Positions 1 through 8,942 of a DNA stretch of 64,000 bases are shown in pieces. This DNA is from RSA11 sp965652565 (lineage in GTDB: Bacteria; Actinomycetota; Thermoleophilia; Solirubrobacterales; 70-9): contig CBFGWL010000005.1 in assembly GCA_965652565.1 (NCBI GenBank), positions 1-64,000 on the forward strand, given 5' to 3'. The notes under the pieces are model-generated. The model saw only the letters and a list, made by a program, of their open reading frames with translations, was not told the DNA's origin and searched no databases. Made by a program: the position numbers and the translations under genes. Within the stretch, counting starts at the first letter, position 1. Each line of letters begins with the position of its first letter.

Positions 1-65
1 CACCCCTATGTATCTAGTGCGCGCGCCCGCCGCAAACCCCCCGCCGCGGGAATAAGCTGGAGTGG

Positions 66-452
66 ATGGCACCCTCATCCCCCGAGGACCAGGACCGTTC
101 GGTCACCGACGCGCTGCGGGACGCGATCGAGCGCACGCTCGCCGCGACGGCGCCCGCGGCCGACAGGACCCGCGAGCGCGCAGCGGGTCTCGTCGACGAG
201 CTCGCGCGGCGCGGCCGTGAGGCCAGCGCCGAGCTGGCCCGCCGCGGGCGCGAGGCGGGGGAGGGGATCTCAAAGCGGGGCCAGGACGCGCGCTCCGAGC
301 TCTCCAAGCTCGGTCAGGACGCCGGGGCCGAGGTCGCGAAGCGACTTGAGGCCCTCGAGAAGCGTCTCGCCTCGCTCGAGGACGCCATCCGTCAGGAGCA
401 GGCCGGAAAGCCTGATGATCAAGGGAAAAACGAGCCGTCGTCTAAACCTTGA
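66..452 (+). CDS. Charged coiled-coil protein of unknown function
   Basis: A 128-residue soluble protein that I cannot assign to a named family. Residues 40-85 hold phased repeats of the form ARRGREA/SKLGQDA, with an 11-residue period typical of amphipathic phasin-like or apolipoprotein-like helices. Residues 88-110 (AKRLEALEKRLASLEDAI) are a heptad coiled coil, and the tail is Gln/Lys/Ser rich. There is no signal peptide or membrane segment. A -10 box TAAGCT (53-58) lies 7 bases before the ATG with no Shine-Dalgarno, suggesting leaderless transcription. The next gene follows closely. A structural or granule/membrane-associated role is only a guess from the repeats. Confidence 0.7.
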   Translation: MAPSSPEDQDRSVTDALRDAIERTLAATAPAADRTRERAAGLVDELARRGREASAELARRGREAGEGISKRGQDARSELSKLGQDAGAEVAKRLEALEKRLASLEDAIRQEQAGKPDDQGKNEPSSKP

Positions 453-486
453 CCTAAGGGTTAGGTAAGCCTTGGATAGCCCCGAA

Positions 487-1506
487 ATGGCGCGCAGAGT
501 GGTGATCACCGGCGTCGCGACGCATTGGGGCACCGAACTGGCCCGGCGTCTCGAGCGCGATCCGCAGATCGAGTACGTGGCGGGGATCGACGACCGCCCG
601 CCGCAGGCCGACCTCGAGCGCACGGAGTTCCTAGAGGCCGACATCCGCAACCCCGTGCTCGCCCGGCTGCTGCCTGCGACCGAGGCGGACACGGTCGTGC
701 ACTGCGGGATCCTCTGGTACCCCGAGCCGGGCAAGCCGGCGCGGGCGCTGCACGACATCAACGTCATCGGCACCCTGCAGCTGCTCGCGGCGTGCGAGCG
801 CACGCCGACCCTGAAGCGCATCATCGTCCGGGGCTCGGCGGCGATCTACGGCTGCGAGGCCGCGGCGCCGCTCTTCTTCACCGAGGAGCTCGCCGGGACG
901 AAGCCGCTGCGCACGCGATTCCAGCGCGACGTCGCCGAGCTCGAAAGCTACTTCGAGAACTTCGCGCGCCGCCATCCGGAGATCACCTGCACGATGCTGC
1001 GCTTCCAGCCGGAGATCGGCCCGGACCTGGACGCGCCACTCACTAGATACCTACGGCTGCCGCTCGTCCCGACCCAGCTCGGATTCGACCCCCGCCTGCA
1101 GTTGCTCCATGCGGACGACGCGACGGAAGCGCTGCTCGCCACCCTGCGCGCCGATGTGCGCGGGGCGGTGAACGTCGCGCCGTCCGGAGCGCTCTCGCTG
1201 AGCAGGATCCTGCGCGGGGCGGGGCGGCTCACGCTGCCCGTGCCGCATCCGCTGTTCGAGCCGGCGCTGGGGCGCCTCGGCATCGAGCTGGGCGCCGGCC
1301 CGCTCGTCGGCGACGCGGTGCGGCTGCTGCGCTACGGGCGCGGGATCGACAACCGGCGCCTCATCGAGGAGGTCGGCTACCAGCCGCGCTACGACGCGAG
1401 CGCCGCGGTCGAGGACTTCTTCGCGAAGGCCGACAGCCGCCGAGTGGTCGGGGTTCCCGACGTCGGCGCCTGGGTGCGGCGGCTCGGCGAGGTGGTGGCG
1501 CGGTGA
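487..1506 (+). CDS. NAD-dependent epimerase/dehydratase (extended SDR family)
   Basis: About 339 residues with an N-terminal Rossmann fold. The motif TGVATHWG fits the TGxxGxxG nucleotide-binding loop, followed by an acidic residue after strand 2 (GIDDRP) and DIRNP near the usual D-V-D position. The active-site Tyr of extended SDRs is not in a clear YxxxK, so the activity is uncertain and it may be an atypical nucleotide-sugar or sterol epimerase. I chose ATG 487 over the upstream TTG 472. TTGACC (449-454), 17 bases and TTGGAT (472-477) form a promoter 9 bases before that ATG. The stop overlaps the acyltransferase start by four bases (GTGA), so the two are translationally coupled. Confidence 0.8.
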   Translation: MARRVVITGVATHWGTELARRLERDPQIEYVAGIDDRPPQADLERTEFLEADIRNPVLARLLPATEADTVVHCGILWYPEPGKPARALHDINVIGTLQLLAACERTPTLKRIIVRGSAAIYGCEAAAPLFFTEELAGTKPLRTRFQRDVAELESYFENFARRHPEITCTMLRFQPEIGPDLDAPLTRYLRLPLVPTQLGFDPRLQLLHADDATEALLATLRADVRGAVNVAPSGALSLSRILRGAGRLTLPVPHPLFEPALGRLGIELGAGPLVGDAVRLLRYGRGIDNRRLIEEVGYQPRYDASAAVEDFFAKADSRRVVGVPDVGAWVRRLGEVVAR

Positions 1507-2462
1507 GCACGGCGCCGCCCGGCGGGGCCCCGACGGCCGCCGCCGTTTCCGACTTCTTGCGCGAGGTGCGCGCGGGTATCGAGGCCGGGCTCGACCCGAT
1601 GGCCGCCGCGCGCGGCGCGGTTCCCGCGCTTCCCGCCCGCCTGCGGACGGCGCTCGAGACGCTGGCGCGGCGCATGCGCGGCGAGTACCGGGAGGACAAG
1701 TGGGGCTTCGACGAGGACTTCGCCGAGGCGGCCTTCCCGCTCTTCGAGTTCCTCTACGACGTGTGGTGGCGCGTCGACGCGGTCGGGGTGCGCAACGTCC
1801 CGGCGCACGGGCGCGCGCTCTTGGTCGCGAACCACGCCGGGTCGATCTTCCCCTTCGACGCGTCGATGATGACCATGGCCCTGATGAAGGAGCACCCGCT
1901 GCCGCGCTGGCCGCGCTTCATGGTGCTCGACTGGGCGTTCACGCTGCCGTTCGTCTCGACCTTCATGCGGCGCGTCGGCGGCCTGCCCGCCTCGCCGCAG
2001 AACGCGCTCGCCCTGCTCGAGGAGGACGAGCTCGTGATGGTGTTTCCCGAGGGCGTCAAGGGGACGGCCAAGCCGTTCGCTGAGCGCTACCGGCTGCGGC
2101 GCTTCGGCCGCGGGGGCTTCGTGGAGATCGCCTTGCGCACCGGGTCGCCGATCGTGCCGGTCGCGGTGGTCGGCTCGGAGGAGATCTATCCGAAGATCGG
2201 TGAGCTGGGCGGCGCGGCGCGGCTGGTCGGGGCGCCCTTCGTGCCGATCACCCCGACGTTCCCGTGGCTCGGCCCGCTCGGCCTGATCCCGCTGCCCTCG
2301 AAGTGGCGGATCGAGTTCTGCGAGCCGATCGACCTCTCGGAGTACGGGCCCGAGGCGGCGCACGACCGCGCCCTCGTCTTCGACCTCTCCGAGCGGGTCC
2401 GCGAGACGATCCAGGAGCGCCTCTACGAGAACCTGATCGCGCGCGGCGCGCCGTTCGTCTGA
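1503..2462 (+). CDS. PlsC-like lysophospholipid acyltransferase
   Basis: A 319-residue acyltransferase that probably acylates a lysophospholipid or glycerol-phosphate acceptor at the membrane. It has the family's hallmark blocks: NHAGSIFPFD (an NHx5-6D variant of the catalytic His-Asp motif) near residues 112-121 and VFPEGVKGTAKPF (the FPEG substrate block) near 181. An IPLPSKW-type stretch lies further on. GTG start, overlapping the upstream SDR gene by four bases, so the SDR and acyltransferase probably share a pathway. The residues before the NH motif are longer than in short PlsC proteins. The exact acceptor cannot be read from the sequence. Confidence 0.85.
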   Translation: MSTAPPGGAPTAAAVSDFLREVRAGIEAGLDPMAAARGAVPALPARLRTALETLARRMRGEYREDKWGFDEDFAEAAFPLFEFLYDVWWRVDAVGVRNVPAHGRALLVANHAGSIFPFDASMMTMALMKEHPLPRWPRFMVLDWAFTLPFVSTFMRRVGGLPASPQNALALLEEDELVMVFPEGVKGTAKPFAERYRLRRFGRGGFVEIALRTGSPIVPVAVVGSEEIYPKIGELGGAARLVGAPFVPITPTFPWLGPLGLIPLPSKWRIEFCEPIDLSEYGPEAAHDRALVFDLSERVRETIQERLYENLIARGAPFV

Positions 2463-2488
2463 GCGGCGCGCGAGGGGCGGGCGCGCGG

Positions 2489-2517
2489 TTGACTTGGTAC
2501 CGCGCGGGGCGTAGCCT
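2489..2517 (+). promoter_or_regulatory. Sigma-70-type promoter upstream of the cyclase leader
   Basis: TTGACT (2489-2494), a 17-base spacer and TAGCCT (2512-2517) make a close match to a group 1 sigma promoter. The expected transcript start is near 2524, about 200 bases before the cyclase start codon. Confidence 0.65.
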
Positions 2518-2523
2518 GGGATC

Positions 2524-2676
2524 AGATGAAGAGGCAACAGGCCGCAGTGCGCTGCCGCCGAAGTCCTCTGGCGACTGGGACGCCGGCGGCGGGCGCGCGA
2601 GGCGCCTTGCCGACGCCGTAGGCCGACCTAGCGGGCCGTAGAGCCCGCGGACGACGGGGCGATGACCCCGTCGTCC
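2524..2676 (+). ncRNA. Candidate structured leader or small RNA
   Basis: About 150 bases following a good promoter and containing no convincing reading frame. A bulged GC stem lies at about 2586-2612. A perfect 6-bp stem with loop CGTAGA lies at 2631-2648 (GCGGGC/GCCCGC). A perfect 11-bp stem lies at 2649-2676 (GGACGACGGGG/CCCCGTCGTCC, loop CGATGA). The last two hairpins abut and could stack. No U-tract follows the last hairpin. It could be an independent small RNA ending at the hairpin or a regulatory 5' leader of the cyclase gene whose start lies 47 bases on. I could not match it to a riboswitch family by eye. Confidence 0.4.
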
Positions 2677-2723
2677 CATGTCTGAGGTGCCCTGGCCGCT
2701 GCCCGACGTGCGAGGATCCGGCC

Positions 2724-3938
2724 GTGCCGGAGACCGAGATCCCCCTGAGCGAGGCCGCGCGGATCGCGGGCGTTCCGGCGTCGACGCTCAAGCGCTGGGC
2801 GCAGGCGAAGGTCGTTCCCGTGAAGCGCGGCCGCTGGACGCGCGCGGCAGCCGCCCAGGCGCGCGTCGTCGCCCGGATGCGGGCGCGGGGGCACTCCCTG
2901 GACGAGTTGCGGCGCGCGGGGCGCGACGGCCGGCTCGCCTTCGGTTACGTGGAGGACCTCATCCCGGGCAGCGAGCGCACGTACTCGCTCGCCGACGCCG
3001 CCGAACGGTGCGGCCTCGAGGAGGAGCTGATCGAGAGGATCATGCGGCTCCTCGGCACGCCGACGGCGATCGAGGGCCGCCTCACCGAGGAGGACGTCGA
3101 CGTGATGAAGCGGATCGCCGCCGTGCTCGACGCCGGCATGCCGCTCGTCGCCCTACTGCAGCTGGTGCGCGTCTACGCGCAGTCGATCCGCAAGATCGCC
3201 GAGGCCGAGGTGCGGCTCTTCCACCTCTTCGTCCACGAGCCGCTCATCGCCGACGGCGTGGACGCGCTCGAGATGGCTGAGCAGATGGGCAGCCTCGCCG
3301 GCGAGGTCCTGCCGACGGTCGGCCCCTTCATGGAGTACGTGCACAACCGCTACCTGCGCTTCTACACGGAGCAGGACGTGGTGGGGCACATGGAGAGCGA
3401 GCTGATCGGCGCGGACCAGCTCGGCCGCGTGCAGATGGCGTTCTGCTTCGTCGACCTGACGGGCTTCACCAGATATACGGAGGAGGAGGGTGACGAGGAG
3501 GCGCTCGATCTGATCGAGCGCTTCGTCGAGACCGTGGAGGCGACGCTGCCGACCGACGCGCTGATCGTGAAGACGATCGGCGACGAGGTGATGATCGTCT
3601 CGCCCGAGCCGGCGATGCTCACCGAGTGGGCGGTCGGCTTCCTCTCGCTGTTCGGCGAGCGCCCGCAGCCCCGGGTCGGGATCCACTACGGCAGCGCGGT
3701 GTACCGCGACGGCGACTACTTCGGCACCGAGGTGAACCTCGCGCACCGCGTCGTCGCCCGGGCGCTGGGCGGCGAGGTACTGGTCACCATGCCCGTCGCG
3801 GACGCGGTCGGCGCGAGCGAGTACCTCGACTTCGACCCGATCGGCAAGGTCAGCCTCAAGGGCTTCCCCGAGCCGGTCGACCTGTTCGTGGTCCGCCGCG
3901 CGGGCGAGCGCTCCGGCGCGCGCGCCGAGCGGGGATAA
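2724..3938 (+). CDS. Class III adenylate/guanylate cyclase with MerR-like N-terminus
   Basis: A 404-residue cytoplasmic protein. Residues 5-45 resemble a MerR helix-turn-helix (SEAARIAGVPASTLKRW). Residues 85-150 resemble a second MerR-like helical segment. Residues 155-235 are helical linker, and 236-395 form a class III nucleotide cyclase domain. The metal ligands are Asp244 (FVDLTGFT) and Asp287 (KTIGDEV). Lys283 is the expected adenine-selecting lysine, and Asn338 and Arg342 (GTEVNLAHR) are the transition-state pair, so the catalytic set is complete and ATP is the likely substrate. The GTG start has GAGGA seven bases upstream. What the N-terminal part senses or binds is unknown. Confidence 0.88.
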   Translation: MPETEIPLSEAARIAGVPASTLKRWAQAKVVPVKRGRWTRAAAAQARVVARMRARGHSLDELRRAGRDGRLAFGYVEDLIPGSERTYSLADAAERCGLEEELIERIMRLLGTPTAIEGRLTEEDVDVMKRIAAVLDAGMPLVALLQLVRVYAQSIRKIAEAEVRLFHLFVHEPLIADGVDALEMAEQMGSLAGEVLPTVGPFMEYVHNRYLRFYTEQDVVGHMESELIGADQLGRVQMAFCFVDLTGFTRYTEEEGDEEALDLIERFVETVEATLPTDALIVKTIGDEVMIVSPEPAMLTEWAVGFLSLFGERPQPRVGIHYGSAVYRDGDYFGTEVNLAHRVVARALGGEVLVTMPVADAVGASEYLDFDPIGKVSLKGFPEPVDLFVVRRAGERSGARAERG

Positions 3939-3999
3939 CTTCCGCAAAATCCCGCAAAATCCGGCAGGAAACCGCCTGTCCGAGGCGTAAGATCGCCAC

Positions 4000-5355
4000 G
4001 TGGAAGCTGGTCAGGCCCTGGAGGCGCTTAGGGGGATCGTGCGCGGCTCCGGCCTCATCGATCCCGGTTCGGACGGGATCGTCATGGTCTCGGGCGGGCC
4101 CGATTCCGTCTGCGCTCTCGCCGGGATCACCGCGCTCGTGGGTCCCGAGAACGTGCACGCCCTGCACGTGAACTACGGCTTGCGCGACACCTCGGCGCGC
4201 GACGAGCGGCTCTGCCGCGACCTCTGCGCGCGCCTGCGCATCGACCTGCACGTCGAGCGGGCCCGCCGCGAGGATCTCGGCTCGGGCAACCTCCAGGCCG
4301 CCGCCCGCGAGCTGCGCTACGACGCCGCGGAGCGCCTGCGGGCGCGCACCGGCAGCGCCTGGATCGCCACCGGCCACACGCGCTCCGATCTCGCGGAGAC
4401 GGTGCTCTACCGGCTCGCCGTATCGCCCGGTTCCCGCGCCCTGCTGGGGCTCGCCCCGCGCGCGGGGCGGGTGGTGCGCCCGCTGCTGGGGCTCACGCGC
4501 GCCGAGACTCGCGAGCTCGCGCAGCGGGCCGGACTCCCGTTCGCCGACGACCCCACCAACTTCGATCCCGCCTTCGCGCGCAACCGCATCCGCGCCGAGG
4601 TGCTGCCGGTGCTGCGGGCCTTCTCCGAGCAGGTCGAGCGCAACATCGCCGAGACCCGCGCGGAGCTCGCGGAGGAGCAGACGCTGCTCGAGCGCGTCGC
4701 CCTCGAGGCGCTCGAGGCCGCCGGCTCCGGCGCGGGCGACACCGAGGTGCCCGCCGCCGCCGTCACCGCCTGGGATCCCGCCACGCGCCGCATCGCGCTG
4801 CGCGCCCTCGCCGAGCGGGCCGCCGGCCGCATCATCCCGCTGAGCCGCGCCCGCGCCGCCGAGATCGCGCGCCTCGCCGCACGGCCGGAGGGTGGCGAAA
4901 TCCAGCTGCCCGGCGGCGTCTCGGCGACCTGCGAGGCGGGGATGGTGCGCTTCATGACGGCGCACACCCTCGACGCGGCGCCCGAGCCCGTCGCGCTCAC
5001 CGTGCCCGGCCGCGCCCGGATCGCGGAGTGGGAGGTGCGCGCCGAGCTGCATCCCGCGCCGGTACGCCCGGCGGGCCCCGGCATCGCGACGCTCGACGCC
5101 GACGCGCTGGGCGCCCACCTCGAGGTCCGCACGTGGCGCGCGGGCGATCGCATGCGCCCGCTCGGCCTCGGCGGTACGAAGACGCTTCAGGATCTCTTCA
5201 CCGACCATCGCGTCCCGCGGTCGGAGCGCCACCGCCTGCCCGTCGTCGTCTCGGGCGGGCGGATCGCGTGGGTCGCCGGCGTCGCCGTCGGCGAGGAGTT
5301 CCGCATTCGCGACGACACGCGCGCCGCCGTCGTGCTCAGCGTCTCGCGCGGTTGA
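4000..5355 (+). CDS. tilS: tRNA(Ile)-lysidine synthetase TilS
   Basis: An essential enzyme that converts cytidine-34 of the CAU-anticodon tRNA-Ile to lysidine using ATP and lysine. The PP-loop SGGPDS sits at residues 31-36, followed by the HVNYGLR block and ATGHTRSD. The C-terminal part (GDRMRPLGLGG, then the LFTDHRVPR block) is the TilS C-domain, which marks it as the full-length form (451 residues) rather than a short PP-loop protein. GTG start with TAAGAT (3988-3993) six bases upstream and no Shine-Dalgarno. It is followed 25 bases later by hpt and then ftsH, the conserved trio also seen in Firmicutes. Confidence 0.96.
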   Translation: MEAGQALEALRGIVRGSGLIDPGSDGIVMVSGGPDSVCALAGITALVGPENVHALHVNYGLRDTSARDERLCRDLCARLRIDLHVERARREDLGSGNLQAAARELRYDAAERLRARTGSAWIATGHTRSDLAETVLYRLAVSPGSRALLGLAPRAGRVVRPLLGLTRAETRELAQRAGLPFADDPTNFDPAFARNRIRAEVLPVLRAFSEQVERNIAETRAELAEEQTLLERVALEALEAAGSGAGDTEVPAAAVTAWDPATRRIALRALAERAAGRIIPLSRARAAEIARLAARPEGGEIQLPGGVSATCEAGMVRFMTAHTLDAAPEPVALTVPGRARIAEWEVRAELHPAPVRPAGPGIATLDADALGAHLEVRTWRAGDRMRPLGLGGTKTLQDLFTDHRVPRSERHRLPVVVSGGRIAWVAGVAVGEEFRIRDDTRAAVVLSVSRG

Positions 5356-5380
5356 GCGCGCCGGGCTTTACGCTGGAGGC

Positions 5381-5917
5381 GTGAACGATCCGGCAGTCGG
5401 CGAGATCCTGGTCTCGCCCGAGCAACTTCAGCGTCGTATCGCCGAGCTCGGCGACGAGGTGAACCGCGATTACGAGGGCCGCGACCTCGTGATGGTCGGG
5501 GTCCTCAAGGGGGCGGTCGTCTTCATCGCCGACCTCATGCGCCAGCTCACCGTCCCCTGCGAGGTGGACTTCATGGCGGTCTCGAGCTACGGCTCGGACA
5601 CCGACAGCTCGGGCGTCGTGCGCATCCTCAAGGACCTCGATGCCTCGATCGAGGGCCGCGACGTGCTGATCGTCGAGGACATCATCGACTCCGGGCTCAC
5701 GCTGCACTATCTGATGCGCAACCTCCGCGCCCGCAACCCGCGGTCACTGGAGGTCTGCGCGCTGCTCACCAAGCCCGAGCGGCGCCGGGTGGATCTGCCC
5801 ATCCGCTACGTCGGCTTCGAGATCCCTAACCGCTTCGTGATCGGGTATGGGCTCGATCATGGACAGCGCTACCGCAACCTTGGCTTCGTGGCTGCGTTAC
5901 AGGCAAATCAGGAGTGA
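5381..5917 (+). CDS. hpt: Hypoxanthine phosphoribosyltransferase
   Basis: Purine salvage enzyme that transfers phosphoribose from PRPP to hypoxanthine or guanine. The 178-residue length is normal. The PRPP-binding motif VEDIIDSG is at residues 98-105, preceded by LKGAVVF and the flexible-loop SSYG. The GTG start has a TACGCT -10 box (5369-5374) six bases ahead, so it probably has its own leaderless promoter in the short gap after tilS. The tilS-hpt-ftsH arrangement is conserved across Gram-positive bacteria. Confidence 0.96.
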   Translation: MNDPAVGEILVSPEQLQRRIAELGDEVNRDYEGRDLVMVGVLKGAVVFIADLMRQLTVPCEVDFMAVSSYGSDTDSSGVVRILKDLDASIEGRDVLIVEDIIDSGLTLHYLMRNLRARNPRSLEVCALLTKPERRRVDLPIRYVGFEIPNRFVIGYGLDHGQRYRNLGFVAALQANQE

Positions 5918-6042
5918 GCGCCCCTGCTACGCTGGAAACACTTGAGCCGGGCCACGAACCCTTTGGGCATGCCGTTTTTCTCGTATCGCCGCAGCGCTCG
6001 GCCGGTGCTTCCGGGCGGGCCGAATGATCTAGGGACCAGCCG

Positions 6043-8022
6043 ATGAGGCGGTTCTTCCGCAGCGCGCTCTTCCCGATCCTGATCGTCATCGTGCTGGCGT
6101 TCTTCGCCCAGCGCCTGATCAGCACGGGCGAGCAGGAGGAATCTCCGACCTACAACGAGTTCATCACCCAGATCGAGAACGAGCCTGGGACGGTCGAGAG
6201 CCTCACGTTCAACCAGAAGAGCCACACGGTCGAGGTCGTCGAGACCGACAAGAACGAGTACTCGACCGGCTACCTGCCCGAGCAGGAAGACCGGCTCATC
6301 AACATCGCCGAGCGCAACGACATCGAGACGACGATCGAGGGCACCGGCGGCGGCGGGATCCTGTCGTTCCTCACCTACCTACTGCCCTTCATCCTGATCT
6401 TCGGCTTCTGGTTCTTCCTGCTCAACCAGATGCAGGGCGGCGGCTCGCGGGTGATGAGCTTCGGCAAGTCGCGCGCGAAGCGCATGTCGGTGGACGCGCC
6501 CAAGATCACCTTCCGCGACGTCGCGGGCGCCGACGAGGCGGTGCAGGAGCTCCACGAGATCAAGGAGTTCCTCGAGAACCCCAAGAAGTTCCAGGCACTC
6601 GGCGCGCGCATCCCCAAGGGCGTGCTGCTCTACGGCCCGCCCGGCACCGGTAAGACGCTGCTCGCGCGCGCCGTCGCGGGTGAGGCCGGCGTGCCGTTCT
6701 TCTCGATCTCCGGCTCCGACTTCGTCGAGATGTTCGTCGGCGTGGGCGCGAGCCGCGTGCGCGACCTCTTCGAGCAGGCGAAGCAGAACTCGCCCTGCAT
6801 CATCTTCATGGACGAGATCGACGCCGTCGGCCGTCATCGCGGCGCCGGCATGGGCGGCGGTCACGACGAGCGCGAGCAGACGCTCAACCAGCTGCTCGTC
6901 GAGATGGACGGCTTCGAGATGAAGGACAACATCATCTTGATCGCCGCCACCAACCGGCCGGACATCCTCGACCCGGCGCTGCTGCGCCCGGGCCGCTTCG
7001 ACCGCCAGGTCGTCGTCGATCGCCCCGACCGCAAGGGCCGCAAGCAGATCCTCGAGGTCCACACGCGCGGCAAGCCGCTCGCGGATGACATCGACCTCGA
7101 CGCGCTCGCCGGCCAGACCCCGGGCTTCACCGGCGCGGACCTGGCGAACCTGATCAACGAGGCCGCCCTGCTCACCGCGCGCTCCGGCAAGCGCGAGATC
7201 GGCATGGAGGAGCTCGAGGAAGGGATCATGCGCGTGATCGCGGGCCCCGAGAAGAAGACCCGCGTCATGTCCGAGAAGGAGCGGCTCGTCACCGCCTACC
7301 ACGAGATGGGCCACGCGATCGTCGGCCACGTGCTGCCGAACTGCGATCCCGTCCACAAGATCTCGATCATCGGCCGCGGCCAGGCGCTCGGCTACACGAT
7401 CTCGCTGCCCGGCGAGGACAAGTTCCTCACGACCCGGGCGGAGCTCGGCGACACGATGGCGATGACGCTCGGCGGGCGCGCCGCCGAGGAGATCGTCTTC
7501 GGCGAGATCACCACCGGCGCCTCGAACGATTTGGAGAAGGTCACCGCGACCGCGAAGCAGATGGTGATGCGCTACGGCATGTCCGAGCGCCTCGGCCCGC
7601 GGGTGTTCGGGCACGACCGCGGCCAGCCGTTCCTCGGCCGTGAGTTCTCGTCGGAGCCCGACTACTCGGACGAGATCGCGCGCGAGATCGACGACGAGAT
7701 CCGGCGCATCGTCGAGGAGGCGCATCAGACCGCCAAGGACATCCTCATCGAGTACCGCGAGCAGCTCGACCGCATCTCGAAGATCCTGATCGAGCGCGAG
7801 ACGATCGACGCGAAGCAGTTCGAGGCCCTGCTCGAGGGTGCCTCCGAGGAAGAGGTGTTCGGCCCCTCCGACGAGGAGTCCGAGCCCGAGCCGCAGCCCG
7901 AGCCCGAGCCCGAGGCGGAGCGCAAGGCCGGCCGCGAGGGCCCGCGCCCCGTCACGCGCCCGCGCCCGGGGTTCGCCGGCGGCAGCGCCGAGATGCGCTC
8001 CGACGGGCCCAAGGGCCCGTAG
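6043..8022 (+). CDS. ftsH: ATP-dependent zinc metalloprotease FtsH
   Basis: Membrane-anchored AAA+ protease for quality control of membrane and regulatory proteins. Two membrane helices (about residues 9-26 and 106-128) flank an extracytoplasmic loop. The AAA domain has Walker A GPPGTGKT (198-205), Walker B FMDEID (about 255-260) and the pore motif FVGVGA. The peptidase has HEMGH at 420-424 and a third zinc ligand in the ASNDLEK block. The tail is rich in Glu-Pro pairs and arginine. The 659 residues are normal. ATG start with AGGGA eight bases upstream. A hairpin overlaps the stop codon. Confidence 0.97.
   Translation: MRRFFRSALFPILIVIVLAFFAQRLISTGEQEESPTYNEFITQIENEPGTVESLTFNQKSHTVEVVETDKNEYSTGYLPEQEDRLINIAERNDIETTIEGTGGGGILSFLTYLLPFILIFGFWFFLLNQMQGGGSRVMSFGKSRAKRMSVDAPKITFRDVAGADEAVQELHEIKEFLENPKKFQALGARIPKGVLLYGPPGTGKTLLARAVAGEAGVPFFSISGSDFVEMFVGVGASRVRDLFEQAKQNSPCIIFMDEIDAVGRHRGAGMGGGHDEREQTLNQLLVEMDGFEMKDNIILIAATNRPDILDPALLRPGRFDRQVVVDRPDRKGRKQILEVHTRGKPLADDIDLDALAGQTPGFTGADLANLINEAALLTARSGKREIGMEELEEGIMRVIAGPEKKTRVMSEKERLVTAYHEMGHAIVGHVLPNCDPVHKISIIGRGQALGYTISLPGEDKFLTTRAELGDTMAMTLGGRAAEEIVFGEITTGASNDLEKVTATAKQMVMRYGMSERLGPRVFGHDRGQPFLGREFSSEPDYSDEIAREIDDEIRRIVEEAHQTAKDILIEYREQLDRISKILIERETIDAKQFEALLEGASEEEVFGPSDEESEPEPQPEPEPEAERKAGREGPRPVTRPRPGFAGGSAEMRSDGPKGP
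8003..8020 (+). terminator. Hairpin overlapping the ftsH stop codon
   Basis: ACGGGCCC and GGGCCCGT flank AA, giving at least seven pairs; the tag stop begins at 8020. There is no U-tract, so termination is uncertain, but folP just downstream has its own -10 box. Confidence 0.35.
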
Positions 8023-8063
8023 CCGTCGTCCGACAGGGGAGGGGGTCGAGTAGGTTGCCCGCC

Positions 8064-8879
8064 GTGCGCGTGATGGGCATCGTCAACGTGACGCCGGACT
8101 CGTTCTCCGACGGCGGCCTCTTCCTCGACCCGAAGGCCGCGATCGCGCACGGCCGCGAGTTGATCGCCGAGGGCGCGGACATCCTCGACGTGGGCGGCGA
8201 GTCCACGCGTCCAGGCGCCGCGCCCGTGCCCGCCGCCGAGGAGCGCGAGCGCACCGCGCCCGTCGTCGCGGCGCTCGCCGGGGCCGGGGCGGCCCTCTCG
8301 ATCGACACGTCCAAGGCCGAGGTCGCGAGCGCGGCGCTCGACGCGGGCGCCGCGATCGTCAACGACGTGACCGCGCTGCGGGGCGACCCGGAGCTCGCCG
8401 ACCTGTGCGCGGAGCGCGAGTGCACCGTCGTGCTCATGCACATGCTCGGCACGCCCCGCACGATGCAGGACGACCCGCGCTACGACGACGTGGTCGACGA
8501 CGTGCGGAGCTTTCTCGCCGAGCGCATCGAGCACGCCGTGAGCCGGGGCATCGCCGAGGAGAGGATCTGGATCGATCCGGGCATCGGCTTCGGCAAGACG
8601 GTCGACCACAACCTCGAGCTGCTGCGCCGCCTCGACGAGTTCCGCACGCTCGGCCGGCCGATCCTGATCGGCACGTCGCGCAAGAGCTTCATCGGCTCGG
8701 TGACGGGGCGCGACGTAGGCGAGCGCCTGGGCGGGACGATTGCCTCGAACGTGCTGGCGTACACGCGCGGCGCCGAGGTCTTCCGCGTGCACGACGTCGC
8801 CCCGGTGCGCGACGCGTTGCGGGTGGCCGCGGCCATCGCCGGGGAGCCGTGGGGCGAGGACGAGCGGCCCGCGGGCTGA
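8064..8879 (+). CDS. folP: Dihydropteroate synthase
   Basis: Condenses 6-hydroxymethyl-dihydropterin pyrophosphate with p-aminobenzoate in folate synthesis; the sulfonamide target. Visible motifs are GIVNVTPDSFSDGG at the N-terminus, GGESTRPGA, an SIDTSKAEV strand and the C-terminal GTSRKSFIG. The length of 271 residues is typical. I place the start at GTG 8064 rather than TTG 8055 because TAGGTT (8051-8056) lies seven bases before GTG 8064, and TTG 8055 would sit inside that box. It heads the folP-folB-folK cluster. Confidence 0.95.
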   Translation: MRVMGIVNVTPDSFSDGGLFLDPKAAIAHGRELIAEGADILDVGGESTRPGAAPVPAAEERERTAPVVAALAGAGAALSIDTSKAEVASAALDAGAAIVNDVTALRGDPELADLCAERECTVVLMHMLGTPRTMQDDPRYDDVVDDVRSFLAERIEHAVSRGIAEERIWIDPGIGFGKTVDHNLELLRRLDEFRTLGRPILIGTSRKSFIGSVTGRDVGERLGGTIASNVLAYTRGAEVFRVHDVAPVRDALRVAAAIAGEPWGEDERPAG

Positions 8880-8942
8880 AGTTCGGCCCGCGTTGCCGGC
8901 GCCGTCAGGCGCGCGCCGCCCGCACCGACTAGATTCGCGCCC

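Noticed and set aside
2540..2610. Cobalamin or other known riboswitch in the cyclase leader
   Set aside because: Short strings resemble B12 boxes, but the consensus order and spacing fail and the downstream gene does not fit.
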